Of a DNA stretch of 64,000 nucleotides, positions 35,522 to 44,590 are shown one piece after another; position 1 is the stretch's first letter, and each line of letters begins with the position of its first letter. The stretch covers positions 1,178,001-1,242,000 of the forward strand of contig NZ_CAKLPX010000001.1 in assembly GCF_923077115.1 (NCBI RefSeq), in the 5' to 3' direction. The position numbers and the translations under genes are program-made. The notes under the pieces were generated by a model. It saw only the letters and a list, made by a program, of their open reading frames with translations. It did not search any database and was not told where the DNA came from. This stretch comes from Sinobacterium norvegicum. Lineage in GTDB: Bacteria; Pseudomonadota; Gammaproteobacteria; Pseudomonadales; Sinobacteriaceae.

Positions 35522-35550
35522 CTTGAAAAATGTTTTTTCAATCACATATT
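35522..35550 (+). promoter_or_regulatory. Heat-shock (sigma32-type) promoter of the hsp20 gene
   Basis: CTTGAAA at 35522-35528 matches the sigma32 -35 element. 14 bases later, CACATATT at 35543-35550 resembles the CCCCATNT -10 element. Sequence match is seen; use in heat shock is inferred from the gene it precedes. Confidence 0.65.
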
Positions 35551-35555
35551 AGTTA

Positions 35556-35643
35556 ATACGAATGATTCATAGAATATTCGTATCGATAGCGCTATCGAAC
35601 AACCCTAAATAGATTACCTTGCTTATTATTAAGGAGGCCAACT
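35556..35643 (+). ncRNA. ROSE-like RNA thermometer in the hsp20 5' leader
   Basis: The predicted leader of about 88 bases folds into three hairpins. Hairpin 1: ATACGAAT (35556) with ATTCGTAT (35576). Hairpin 2: the 16-bp perfect palindrome TCGATAGCGCTATCGA (35583-35598). Hairpin 3: CCTTGCTT (35617-35624) pairs with AAGGAGG (35631-35637) around a six-base loop, hiding the Shine-Dalgarno site. The TTGCT opposite AGGA is the conserved U-U/C-G-C-U motif of ROSE elements, which melt on heating to let translation start. Folding by eye only. Confidence 0.65.
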
Positions 35644-36075
35644 ATGGCTACAGCACTATCATACGCACCACTATTCCGTCAGAGCATCGGCTTTGATCGT
35701 TTCAACGATTTATTTGAAAACGCAGTTTCTGAAAAACAGACAAAGAGCACCTATCCTCCGTACAATATTGTAAAATCGGACGAACACAATTATCAGATTA
35801 TTATGGCCATCGCCGGCTTTAGTGAAAAAGATATTAATATCACCCTGCACAACGACACCTTGAAGGTGTCCGGTAAGCCGGCAGCAGAAAAAGCCGATAA
35901 ACTGGAGTTTCTCTATAAGGGCATTGCCGAGCGAAGCTTTGAACAAAGCTTTAGACTGGCTGACCATATGGAAGTCAAAGACGCCAAGATGGAGAACGGT
36001 ATTCTTGCCATCTCACTACTGCGCAACATTCCCGAAGCTAAAAAGCCTCGAATGATTGCCATCAACAACGTCTAA
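35644..36075 (+). CDS. Small heat shock protein, Hsp20/IbpA family
   Basis: 143-residue ATP-independent chaperone. The alpha-crystallin domain spans about residues 35-130: YPPYNIVKSDEHNYQIIMAIAGFSEKDINI, then LKVSGKP and NGILAISLLR with the characteristic I-x-I-like end replaced by a short ARMIAINNV tail. It resembles IbpA of E. coli in length and in its N-terminal SVGFDRFNDLFE-like segment (here IGFDRFNDLFENA). AGGAGG ribosome-binding site 7 bases before the ATG, placed inside the ROSE-like hairpin. Confidence 0.93.
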   Translation: MATALSYAPLFRQSIGFDRFNDLFENAVSEKQTKSTYPPYNIVKSDEHNYQIIMAIAGFSEKDINITLHNDTLKVSGKPAAEKADKLEFLYKGIAERSFEQSFRLADHMEVKDAKMENGILAISLLRNIPEAKKPRMIAINNV

Positions 36076-36120
36076 ACTTCACATTAAGCCGCTGATTCGT
36101 TGCTGAAATAGTGGCCAAAG

Positions 36121-36154
36121 ACACCCTCGTAGCGACGCTGCGGGGGTGTTTTTT
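36121..36154 (+). terminator. Intrinsic terminator after hsp20
   Basis: ACACCC / GGGTGT arms enclosing a GC-rich inner stem, followed by six T residues. Confidence 0.8.
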
Positions 36155-36234
36155 ATTGGCCGCTTTTTATTCCATCTGTCGCCACTAAATGGTAAATTGA
36201 TAACACTGTCACATAATGAAAACAACAACACTCG

Positions 36235-38382
36235 ATGCTGAACGCCCTTAAACGGATATCACCGATTAACCTGATAGCGCTTGGCGCCATCCTGCTAACC
36301 ATCCTGGTATGGCTGGCCCTGCTGATCTCTCTTAATGTTCCCTGGCTGGGCCTATCACTGGGTGCCGACGGTGATCGTGTTACCATAACTGACATTGCAC
36401 CGCAGTCTCCGCTGCTAGGCACGATTACCGCCCCTGCTGCACTGCAACAGATTAACGGCATGACCCTGATAGCAGAAGACTTACTGCAGGAGCCCGACGA
36501 AATATCCACCGTCACTGATTACCTGGCCTTCTTCACCAGAAACGCCGATCTCTATCACAGTTTACAGCTCACCTCGACACTCAACATCGACAATCAAGCT
36601 TACATCGTCAAGCCGTTAGCCCAGCGTCCACTCAGTAGCCTGCCGCTGGTTTTTTGGTATCAGATTGTCTGCGGTGTCTTTATTGGCATCATCAGTGTTG
36701 CCGTGCTGGCCTTTAACCGCGGCAAAGACAATATCGCCCCAGTTATCTATAGCTGCGCCGGTTTTGCCATTACCATTGCCGTGTTGTGCAGCGCTGTTTA
36801 CTCCAGTCGCGAGCTGGTGATTGCCGATGGCATATTTTATTTCCTCAATCGACTTAACCTACTGGCCGGCATATCTTTTTGCGGTTTTGGCACCGCCTTG
36901 TTTTGGTATTTCCCCAAACCGCTGTCCTCCTTCCCCATGATCAAGGCCACAGTGGCCGCTATTATCATTTTTTACAGCATGAATTTGCTGGCCATCATCG
37001 AAAGCTTAGACATCTCCATTCGTGCGCTATTTGTCAGCTGGTTTGCCATCTGCATGCTGGTCAGCCTGCTGCAGTGGCTGCACAGCAAAAACAACCCCAT
37101 TGATAGGGCCGGTTTTAAGTGGGTTATGTTTTCCTGGCTGGCTGGCACTGGCGCGTTTATTGCCTTGGTCTACGTCCCCATGCTGTTTTTTAAAGAGGCC
37201 GTGGTACATCAAACCTGGGGGTTTGGCGCCCTGTCGCTGGCCTATGCCGGCGTCTCGATCGGCATTATCCGGTACCAATTATTCAACATCGACCGCTGGG
37301 TCAGCCTGGTGTGCTTCTGGGTCTTCTGTGGTTTTTCTTTAATTTTGATCGATCTATTGCTGATCTACCTACTGGATTTCGACGGGGTTAACAGCCTGCT
37401 GATATCGCTGTTGTTAGTCAGTTTCATCTATTTTCCACTGCGCCAAAAACTGCTCGAAAAAATCATGCCGTTGAGCGAGCAACGTCAGTTTCTGGCCACC
37501 TTTCAGCAGCTGTTCAATCACAAAATCAGCCCCGCCAGCTCCACTCGAGAACAGTGGCTGACGGCAATGAATGCACTGTTTCAACCGCAACAGGTCACCG
37601 CCACCAACACCACTGTTGAACAGGCTCGCTTTGAGCAACACGGTCTTAAGATGAGACTACCCGGTTTCAATGATATTCCCTCCTACACTCTCGCTTATGC
37701 CAATAATGGCCGCCGCCTATTCAATCACCACGATGCCCAACTGGCTAACACCTCGGCGCTGTTCTTCCAGCATCTCGCCTTGTCGAAACAAGCCTTCCAA
37801 GAAGGCATGGTGACCGAAAGGCAGCGTCTGGCCCGTGACCTTCATGACGATATCGGCGCTAAATTACTGTCGCTGATCTATAACAGCAGTGACGAGAAAT
37901 CTGCCGATTCTGCCCGGGCGGTACTGCACGAGTTACGCAGCGTGATACAAGGCCTGCAGACCGACACCATCAGCAGCGAACAGTTTGCCGCACAATTATC
38001 GACAGAGACCAGCCAGCGGTGTAACGAAGCCGATATCAAACTCAGCTGGCAACAGCAACTCAGTGACTTCGATATATCCAGCCGCTATTGGCGCAACCTG
38101 CGTACAGCCTGTAGAGAAATCATCAGCAATATGCTCAAACATAGCCATTGCACAGTGATTACCGTGGATCTTAAAATCAGCCAACAACAGCTGGTTATTA
38201 ACCTCAGCGATAATGGTATCGGCTTTGATACCGAGCAACCTGCCAAGGGCAACGGACTGTATAATATTGCTCAGCGTATCGATGAAATTAACGGCCAACT
38301 CACCGTCCAATCTACTACTGCCACCGTGGTTTCTGAGCACAGCGGCAGCCATTTCAGCATCACACTTAACCAGGGTGTTTAG
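36235..38382 (+). CDS. Membrane sensor histidine kinase with PDZ-like periplasmic domain
   Basis: 715 residues. A first membrane helix (about 13-33) is followed by a roughly 90-residue extracytoplasmic piece resembling a PDZ domain (GLSLGADGDRVTITDIAPQSP, then ALQQINGM), then about eight more membrane helices to residue 405. The cytoplasmic kinase is of the NarX/DesK (HisKA_3) type: RLARDLHDDIGAKLL with the phosphoacceptor histidine near 535, and a HATPase with SDNGIGFD and GNGLYNIAQRI. Stop at 38382 is one base before the response regulator start, so the two form a two-component system. Signal unknown. Confidence 0.88.
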   Translation: MLNALKRISPINLIALGAILLTILVWLALLISLNVPWLGLSLGADGDRVTITDIAPQSPLLGTITAPAALQQINGMTLIAEDLLQEPDEISTVTDYLAFFTRNADLYHSLQLTSTLNIDNQAYIVKPLAQRPLSSLPLVFWYQIVCGVFIGIISVAVLAFNRGKDNIAPVIYSCAGFAITIAVLCSAVYSSRELVIADGIFYFLNRLNLLAGISFCGFGTALFWYFPKPLSSFPMIKATVAAIIIFYSMNLLAIIESLDISIRALFVSWFAICMLVSLLQWLHSKNNPIDRAGFKWVMFSWLAGTGAFIALVYVPMLFFKEAVVHQTWGFGALSLAYAGVSIGIIRYQLFNIDRWVSLVCFWVFCGFSLILIDLLLIYLLDFDGVNSLLISLLLVSFIYFPLRQKLLEKIMPLSEQRQFLATFQQLFNHKISPASSTREQWLTAMNALFQPQQVTATNTTVEQARFEQHGLKMRLPGFNDIPSYTLAYANNGRRLFNHHDAQLANTSALFFQHLALSKQAFQEGMVTERQRLARDLHDDIGAKLLSLIYNSSDEKSADSARAVLHELRSVIQGLQTDTISSEQFAAQLSTETSQRCNEADIKLSWQQQLSDFDISSRYWRNLRTACREIISNMLKHSHCTVITVDLKISQQQLVINLSDNGIGFDTEQPAKGNGLYNIAQRIDEINGQLTVQSTTATVVSEHSGSHFSITLNQGV

Positions 38383-38383
38383 A

Positions 38384-39028
38384 ATGAAACACATTGTCAT
38401 CTTAGAAGACCACAGCGATGCCCAACAGTGGCTTCGCGCTGTTGCCGAGCAAGCTTTACAGCCCGATAGTATTGCTATTTATGGCACGCTCAGCCAGGCC
38501 TTGGCTGCTCTGGAGCACAGCCAACCCGACCTTGCTCTGGTTGATCTCAACCTACCCGATGGCAGCGGCTTGGAATACATTAGCGCCTACCAACAGGCCA
38601 GCAACACAGCGTACAGCGTTGTTACCACGATTTACGATGACGACCTCCATCTGTTTCCCGCCCTCGCCGCTGGCGCCAAGGGCTACCTATTAAAAGAGCA
38701 GAGTAAGAGTAAGTTGGTTGCAGCACTGCAGGGCATACTCGAGGGAGAGCCGGCTATCTCGCCACAGATATCGCTGCGCATGATCAGCCACTTCCGCGAA
38801 TTAGAACGTAAGAAGAACCTGGGGTCAGAGCTTATCAAACAATTGACACCCCGTGAGATCGAGGTGCTATCGCTGATTTCAAAAGGCCATACCGCCAATG
38901 AATGCGGTAAAATTCTAACCCTCAGCAAGTATACCGTCAGCGGCTACATCAAGAGTATTTATGAAAAGTTAGAGATCAATAGCCGCGCTGAGGCTACAAC
39001 AATAGCCCTGTCTCATGGCTTAATTTAA
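38384..39028 (+). CDS. NarL/FixJ-type response regulator
   Basis: 214 residues. Receiver with ILEDHSD acidic pair, phosphoacceptor Asp in LALVDLNLPDGSG, GAKGYLLKE lysine; linker; C-terminal LuxR-type HTH LTPREIEVLSLISKGHTANECGKILTLSKYTVSGYIKSI. The ATG at 38384 starts the receiver directly; a longer frame from 38213 lies within the kinase gene and is not used. Partner of the preceding kinase. Confidence 0.93.
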   Translation: MKHIVILEDHSDAQQWLRAVAEQALQPDSIAIYGTLSQALAALEHSQPDLALVDLNLPDGSGLEYISAYQQASNTAYSVVTTIYDDDLHLFPALAAGAKGYLLKEQSKSKLVAALQGILEGEPAISPQISLRMISHFRELERKKNLGSELIKQLTPREIEVLSLISKGHTANECGKILTLSKYTVSGYIKSIYEKLEINSRAEATTIALSHGLI

Positions 39029-39043
39029 CGACATCTAAATATT

Positions 39044-39071
39044 AAAAAAGGCAGCCTAGACTGCCTTTTTT
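39044..39071. terminator. Bidirectional intrinsic terminator
   Basis: AAAAAAGGCAG / CTGCCTTTTTT arms with a 6-base loop, between the response regulator and the convergent aquaporin gene. Confidence 0.9.
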
Positions 39072-39087
39072 ATTTGTTTCTTCTGGC

Positions 39088-39789
39088 TTATGCCGCCTCT
39101 TCGCTACCCAGCCATTTGTACACCACTGCCGCTGCTGCCGCGCCCGCTATCGGCGCCAACCAGAACAACCATACCTGCGATAAGGCCCAGCCGCCCACAT
39201 AAAGTGCCGGTGCCAGACTTCTGGCCGGGTTGACCGAGGTGTTGGTCACCGGAATACTGATCAAGTGAATCAACGTCAGACACAGGCCGATGGCAATCGG
39301 TGCCAAGCCGGCAGGGGCGCGACTGTCGGTGGCTCCCAGAATCACAATCAAAAACATAAACGTCATGACAAATTCGCAGACTAACGCCGCCATCATGCTA
39401 TAGCCGCCAGGTGAGTGTTCACCAAAACCGTTGGAGGCAAAACCCGCCGCCAAATCAAAGCCTGGGGCACCAGAGGCGATGACATAAAGAATACCGGCAC
39501 CGGCAATACCACCGAGTACCTGGGCAATGATATAAGGCAATAGCTCATTGGCTGGGAAGCGGCCTCCGACCATCAAGCCTACCGAGACAGCAGGGTTGAG
39601 GTGGCAACCAGAGATATGACCAATGGCAAAGGCCATGGTTAGTACGGTCAAACCGAAGGCGAAAGAGACACCGAGTAAACCGATGCCGACATCAGGGAAG
39701 GCGGCGGCAATAACAGCACTACCACAACCACCCAACACCAACCAAAATGTGCCGAAGAACTCGGCACCCATTTTTTTAGATAAACTCAT
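39088..39789 (-). CDS. aqpZ: Aquaporin Z
   Basis: About 233-residue inner-membrane water channel with six helices and the two NPA boxes: HLNPAVSVG and NTSVNPARS. Segments [32 protein letters not shown] and [17 protein letters not shown] track E. coli AqpZ. Selectivity-filter residues fit a water channel rather than GlpF. The start is moved to ATG 39789, which has an AGGA site about 8 bases upstream. Confidence 0.95.
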   Translation of the reverse strand: MSLSKKMGAEFFGTFWLVLGGCGSAVIAAAFPDVGIGLLGVSFAFGLTVLTMAFAIGHISGCHLNPAVSVGLMVGGRFPANELLPYIIAQVLGGIAGAGILYVIASGAPGFDLAAGFASNGFGEHSPGGYSMMAALVCEFVMTFMFLIVILGATDSRAPAGLAPIAIGLCLTLIHLISIPVTNTSVNPARSLAPALYVGGWALSQVWLFWLAPIAGAAAAAVVYKWLGSEEAA

Positions 39790-39872
39790 TTTTCGCATCC
39801 TATGCATTCAATTGTGCCTTATGAATAGCATGCCACTCAAAAATAACAAGTTTTCAGGGTGTTACAAGCCTC

Positions 39873-40739
39873 TTATTTGGCCAACAAATCAGGAATATGG
39901 GGCGCGAAACGCTCGATCATTGGCTGGATAATCTCCGGTTTATCCCAGTTTTCCAAACCGACGCCAATCAACGCCCTGTCAATGCCAGCATCACGATAAC
40001 GCTTTAGCTTGTCCGGTGATGGATCATCCATCACCACGATGGTGATCTCAACATCATCGGGGTTGCGACCAAAGCTGGCCACCTGCTCTCTAAAATCTTT
40101 GACAGACTGCACCACATCGGGCAACGCCACATCGGCCGGCATCCAGCCATCTGCCCACTCGGCGGCATGTTTAACACCGACCGGCCCCATCACACCAAGC
40201 ACCGTTTTCGGGCCGCCGGGTTGTTGTGGCTTGGGCTCGAACCACACCTTATCGAAGTCGATCAACGATCCGTGATATTCCGGCTCCGCCTCGCTGAACA
40301 GAATTCGCTGTGCGGCAACGGTTTCTTTCAACGCGGTAAAACGCTTCTTCCAGGGTAGCGAGGTACAGTTTTCAAAACCCTCTTCGTTCCAGCCTACGCC
40401 GGTACCGATAATTACTCGGCCATTCGATAAGCGATCGAGAGTGGCAATGGTTTTGGCCTGAGAAAACAGCTCGCGCTCTAACAGCAATGCAATGCCGGAG
40501 CCGAGCTTAAGATTTGTTGTGACCGAGGCTGCCGCCATCAACGACACATACGGGTCCATCATCCCCTTGTAAGGCTCAGGCAAGACGCCGCCGCCGGGGT
40601 AAGGCGTTTTTAACGACATCGGTATATGGCTGTGCTCACCATACCACAGCGACTCAAAGCCATGTTCTTCTAACGCCGTTGCCAATTCTGTCGGCGAAGG
40701 GTCATTAATGGTGTTCATTGAGTTGAAGCCGATATACAT
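39873..40739 (-). CDS. Luciferase-like (LLM class) flavin oxidoreductase
   Basis: 288 residues from ATG 40739, preceded by an AGGAG site; the frame extends further but lacks homologous pattern. TIM-barrel luciferase family: SLWYGEHSHIP near the start, LGSGIALLLERELFSQAKTIATLDRLSNGRVIIGTGVGWNEEGF in the middle, and PKTVLGVMGPVGVKHAAEWADGW. The wording matches a subfamily usually labelled F420-dependent. No F420 genes are in the window, so FMN is an open alternative. Substrate unknown. Confidence 0.8.
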   Translation of the reverse strand: MYIGFNSMNTINDPSPTELATALEEHGFESLWYGEHSHIPMSLKTPYPGGGVLPEPYKGMMDPYVSLMAAASVTTNLKLGSGIALLLERELFSQAKTIATLDRLSNGRVIIGTGVGWNEEGFENCTSLPWKKRFTALKETVAAQRILFSEAEPEYHGSLIDFDKVWFEPKPQQPGGPKTVLGVMGPVGVKHAAEWADGWMPADVALPDVVQSVKDFREQVASFGRNPDDVEITIVVMDDPSPDKLKRYRDAGIDRALIGVGLENWDKPEIIQPMIERFAPHIPDLLAK

Positions 40740-41093
40740 CGTTAGTTCTCCTAATAGGTTTTTTTGCGGCACTGATTTATCCATGCAGCAACCAGCCTAA
40801 CATAGACAAACACCACCACGACTCCTCCTTTTGGACCATATTTGTCAGCACTAATCGACGTTTATATTTCCCTTTCTCGACAGTAAGTACTAACTTAAGG
40901 GCTACTTAATCGCTTGATACATATCAACAAGCGGCCGGTCTCATGTTGGGGTGGTGAGTAAAATCACCTAGAATCCTCGCCAACAATATCTGTGGCTTGG
41001 GCCGAAACGGCGACACAGCAAAACAAGCAATGACCGACGGCGACAGACCAGCCTTGTCACTGCACCAATAACCTGATCAAAAAAGTAGATGTT
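40740..41093. other. Intergenic region between luciferase-like gene and NhaC antiporter
   Basis: 354 bases between divergent genes. It must hold both promoters, but no sharp -10/-35 pair, operator or RNA structure stood out. Confidence 0.4.
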
Positions 41094-42656
41094 ATGGAAC
41101 TTACCTCTTATCACGACTCGATGCTGTCACTGGCAGCGCCGTTTGTCGCCCTCGGGCTTGTGCTGCTCACACGACGGGTTGTGTTATCTCTGTTATGCGG
41201 AGCACTGGTTGCCGCCCTGCTCCTGGCGGGCTTCAGCCCTGTCGATACTGCCACGCTATTATTTGACCGTTTTGTCGCTATCTTCTGGGATGACGGCGCC
41301 CTGAACACATGGAATGTCTATATTTTGGCCTTCCTGTTGTTGCTCGGTATTTTATCGGCTCTGCTCACGATCAGCGGCGGCACCCGCGCCTTCGCTGACT
41401 GGGCTAGAAACCACGTCAAAACCAAACGTGGCTCTCGGCTGTTTGCCGCCACCCTCGGCGTGGTCATTTTTATCGATGACTATTTTAACGCCTTGGCCGT
41501 CGGCCAAATTGCCCGCCCACTGACCGACCAACAAGGTGTATCACGGGCCAAACTGGCCTATCTCATCGATTCCACCTCTGCGCCTATCTGTGTCATCTCA
41601 CCGCTGTCCAGCTGGGGCGCCTACATCATCGGCCTCATCGCCACCGTTTTAGCCAGCCACAATATGGCTGCCGAGGGCGCCTTTAACGCCTTCATCAGCA
41701 TGATACCGATGAACTTCTATGCCATCTTTGGACTGGTCATGGTCTTTGCCGTCGCCTGGTACAATATTAATATTGGCCCGATGAAGGCCCATGAAGATAA
41801 CGCTGCCAACGGCCAGCTATACAACCCTGCCAACGGTGAACCAGCCGGCGACATGTCGATCAGCGATGAGCTGAGTAACGGCAGCGCCAATAACCTATTG
41901 ATCCCGATTTTCGCCCTGGTCGTCAGTGCCGTCTTCTTTCTAATCTATACCGGCTATGCCAATCTCGCCGCCGCCGACCAACCCTTTAGCATTATGGGCG
42001 CCTTTGCTGAAACCGATGTCGCCCTCACCCTATTATGGTGTGGCTCGATTGCCGTCTTCGTCGCCTTCGTGATGATGATGCCGCAAAAACCCAGCATCAG
42101 CCATTACACCGGAGCCCTAAAGCACGGCACGCAGGCGATGATGCCAGCCGTGATCATCTTGGTTTGCGCCTGGCTATTAGTCGGTTTGATCGGCAGCCTG
42201 GAAACCGGCAAATACCTCGCCAGCGTGGTCGGTGACAGCATTCCACACAACGCCTTACCGGCGGTAATCTTCATCGTTGCGGGCCTGATGGCACTGGCCA
42301 CCGGCACCAGCTGGGGTACCTTCGGCATCATGCTCCCTATCGCTGGCGATATGGCAGCGGCCACCGACATCAGTCTGATCATGCCTATGATGGCAGCCGT
42401 TTTGGCGGGCGCGGTCTTTGGCGATCACTGCTCACCGATTTCCGACACCACTATTTTGTCGTCAACCGGTGCCGGTAGTCATCACATCGATCACGTTACC
42501 ACCCAGCTACCCTATGCCTTATTTACTGCAGCGATTAGTTTTATTGGTTATCTGGTCTTTGGCCTGACCGAATCGATTGCTGCTGGCCTTGTCGTCGGTT
42601 TCATCTGCCTGGCTATTTTGATTGCCGTGCTACGCCAGCGTCACGGCAATGCCTAA
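41094..42656 (+). CDS. NhaC-family Na+/H+ antiporter
   Basis: 520 residues, about 11-12 membrane helices. Family landmarks: LSGGTRAFADWA-like SGGTRAF, VIFIDDYFNALAVG, ISPLSSWGAYI, ATGTSWGTFGIMLPI and GDHCSPISDTTILSSTGAG. These fit the NhaC/YuiF branch, which exchanges protons for sodium or for organic acids such as malate and lactate, or imports amino acids; the exact substrate is uncertain. Single gene with a terminator. Confidence 0.85.
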   Translation: MELTSYHDSMLSLAAPFVALGLVLLTRRVVLSLLCGALVAALLLAGFSPVDTATLLFDRFVAIFWDDGALNTWNVYILAFLLLLGILSALLTISGGTRAFADWARNHVKTKRGSRLFAATLGVVIFIDDYFNALAVGQIARPLTDQQGVSRAKLAYLIDSTSAPICVISPLSSWGAYIIGLIATVLASHNMAAEGAFNAFISMIPMNFYAIFGLVMVFAVAWYNINIGPMKAHEDNAANGQLYNPANGEPAGDMSISDELSNGSANNLLIPIFALVVSAVFFLIYTGYANLAAADQPFSIMGAFAETDVALTLLWCGSIAVFVAFVMMMPQKPSISHYTGALKHGTQAMMPAVIILVCAWLLVGLIGSLETGKYLASVVGDSIPHNALPAVIFIVAGLMALATGTSWGTFGIMLPIAGDMAAATDISLIMPMMAAVLAGAVFGDHCSPISDTTILSSTGAGSHHIDHVTTQLPYALFTAAISFIGYLVFGLTESIAAGLVVGFICLAILIAVLRQRHGNA

Positions 42657-42680
42657 GCCTCGGCTTTAGCACGCTAGCGA

Positions 42681-42707
42681 AAGAGGCCTTATTGGCCTCT
42701 TTTTTTT
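42681..42707 (+). terminator. Intrinsic terminator after the NhaC gene
   Basis: AAGAGGCC / GGCCTCTT arms with a five-base loop and a run of T residues. Confidence 0.9.
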
Positions 42708-42969
42708 CACCCGAGATAACGGATTACTGGTTTATCAATCACTTGAAAGGCATTGCTGCTCTCAGGCTTATTTCAACGGTAAATTACTGTCTAATTGATC
42801 AGGTTTTTATGCTCAAAAACATTGATATTTAAGCAGTTTTTCATATGTATTTATGCCGCTCAATATCGTAGAATTGCCCGCTTCTTTTAATCAGCGGTGC
42901 CAATCATCGCCGATACGCTTAAACCTTTATGCCTGAGATGGCATCGCCTTAAACCGGCAGCGGAGTATT
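42708..42969 (+). other. Leader region of purEK
   Basis: 262 bases. A TAGAAT-type -10 candidate is seen near 42870. I see no purine riboswitch core and no good PurR palindrome. Confidence 0.4.
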
Positions 42970-43455
42970 ATGAAAGTAGCAATTATTATGGGTTCTAAAT
43001 CCGATTGGCCGACCATGCAGCACGCTGCCGATATGCTCGACCACTTTGGCATTCCCTACGAGACCAAGGTTGTCTCTGCCCACCGCACCCCCCAGCTACT
43101 TGCCGACTTCTGCACCAATGCCCACGCCAATGGCTTTAATATTATCATTGGTGGCGCCGGTGGTGCCGCTCACCTGCCGGGTATGGCCGCTGCTTTTACC
43201 AGTCTGCCAGTACTCGGTGTACCGGTGCGTTCCAAGGCCCTCAGCGGCATGGATTCACTGCTGTCGATTGCCCAGATGCCCAAGGGCGTGGCCGTCGGCA
43301 CCCTGGCCATCGGCGATGCCGGTGCCGCCAACGCCGGTTTATTAGCGGCGCAGATGCTGGCCACCAGCCGCCCTGAATTGATGACCAAGATCGATCAGTT
43401 CCGCGCCAACCAGACCCAGACTATTCTCGACAATCCAGATCCAGCAGGGGAGTAA
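42970..43455 (+). CDS. purE: 5-(carboxyamino)imidazole ribonucleotide mutase
   Basis: 161 residues, de novo purine synthesis, converts N5-CAIR to CAIR. Motifs: [10 protein letters not shown] near the N-terminus, SAHRTP with the catalytic histidine, [29 protein letters not shown]. Small octameric class I enzyme. Followed by purK after 4 bases. Confidence 0.97.
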   Translation: MKVAIIMGSKSDWPTMQHAADMLDHFGIPYETKVVSAHRTPQLLADFCTNAHANGFNIIIGGAGGAAHLPGMAAAFTSLPVLGVPVRSKALSGMDSLLSIAQMPKGVAVGTLAIGDAGAANAGLLAAQMLATSRPELMTKIDQFRANQTQTILDNPDPAGE

Positions 43456-43459
43456 TCCG

Positions 43460-44590
43460 GTGAAGGTTTTGGTTCTCGGCTCGGGGCAACTTGCCCGCAT
43501 GCTATGTCTCAGTGCGACACCGCTGAATATTCATATTGAGGCCTACGATGTTGGCAATGATTGGCTGGTACACCCGGTCAGCGGTCATTTTAATGGTCAA
43601 TCGCTGCAGCAGGCGATCGACGAGTGTGATGTTATCACCGCCGAGTTTGAACACATTCCCGAGGCGGTGTTAATCCCCGCCGAGGCCAGCGGCAAGCTCA
43701 AACCTAGTGCCGATGCTATCCGCGCCGGCGGTGACCGCCGCATTGAGAAAGCATTACTCGATAACGCCAACGTGCGCAACGCCGACTATCGCATCATCAA
43801 TACCGAGGCCGAGTACCAGCAGGCGATCGCCGAGCTGGGCCTACCGCTGATTATTAAGACTGCCAAAGAAGGTTACGACGGCAAGGGCCAGTGGCGCTTA
43901 AAGTCGGATGCCGATGTCGCCACCGCCTGGCCGCAGATTGCCGAGGTAATCGCCGCCAGCAATGGCCAACAGGCCGTCGTCGCCGAGGTGTTTGTCAATT
44001 TTGATCGTGAGATCTCGATGATTGGCGCCCGCAATGCCGCAGGCAAGATAAAGGCCTTCCCGCTGACCCAGAATCACCACAGCGATGGCGTGTTGGCACT
44101 GTCTGTCGCCCTGGCCGAGCAGGCCGAGCTTCAGCAACAGGCCGAGGTTATTTTTACCGCCATTGCCGAGCAGTTAGACTATGTCGGGGTATTGGCGATT
44201 GAGTTTTTCGATTGTCAGGGCCAGTTGTTGGTCAACGAGATCGCCCCCCGCGTGCATAACTCCGGTCACTGGACCCAGCAGGGTTGTTTCAGTAGCCAGT
44301 TCGATCTGCATATGCGCGCCATCTGCGGTATGCAGCTTGGCGACACCCGTCTGATTCAACCGACGGCGATGATTAACATCCTCGGCGAAGACACCATCGA
44401 TGAGGCCATCTACGCCCTCGACGGCGTCACCGTGCACTGGTATGGCAAGAGCAAGCGTGCCGGCCGCAAGATGGGCCACATCAACATCTCTGCCAGCAGC
44501 TATGACCAGCTGTTAGCCACCATCGCTCAGGTCAACACGCTGTTCCCCGCGGCGGGCTTGGCTGATTTAAGCGAGATTGTTAAGCTTTAA
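43460..44590 (+). CDS. purK: N5-carboxyaminoimidazole ribonucleotide synthase
   Basis: 376 residues, ATP-grasp enzyme that carboxylates AIR to N5-CAIR, feeding PurE. N-terminal LGSGQLARML, ATP-grasp core TAKEGYDGKGQW, EVFVNFDREISMI, and metal-binding NEIAPRVHNSGHWT. GTG start with the purE stop just upstream. Forms the usual purEK operon. Confidence 0.97.
   Translation: MKVLVLGSGQLARMLCLSATPLNIHIEAYDVGNDWLVHPVSGHFNGQSLQQAIDECDVITAEFEHIPEAVLIPAEASGKLKPSADAIRAGGDRRIEKALLDNANVRNADYRIINTEAEYQQAIAELGLPLIIKTAKEGYDGKGQWRLKSDADVATAWPQIAEVIAASNGQQAVVAEVFVNFDREISMIGARNAAGKIKAFPLTQNHHSDGVLALSVALAEQAELQQQAEVIFTAIAEQLDYVGVLAIEFFDCQGQLLVNEIAPRVHNSGHWTQQGCFSSQFDLHMRAICGMQLGDTRLIQPTAMINILGEDTIDEAIYALDGVTVHWYGKSKRAGRKMGHINISASSYDQLLATIAQVNTLFPAAGLADLSEIVKL

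Noticed and set aside
35332-35640. Cobalamin riboswitch upstream of cobO
   Set aside because: No B12 box or matching stems on the minus strand; the structures there belong to the hsp20 leader on the plus strand.
42708-42969. Purine riboswitch or PurR box before purE
   Set aside because: No guanine-aptamer core and no ACGCAAACGTTTGCGT-like palindrome found by eye.
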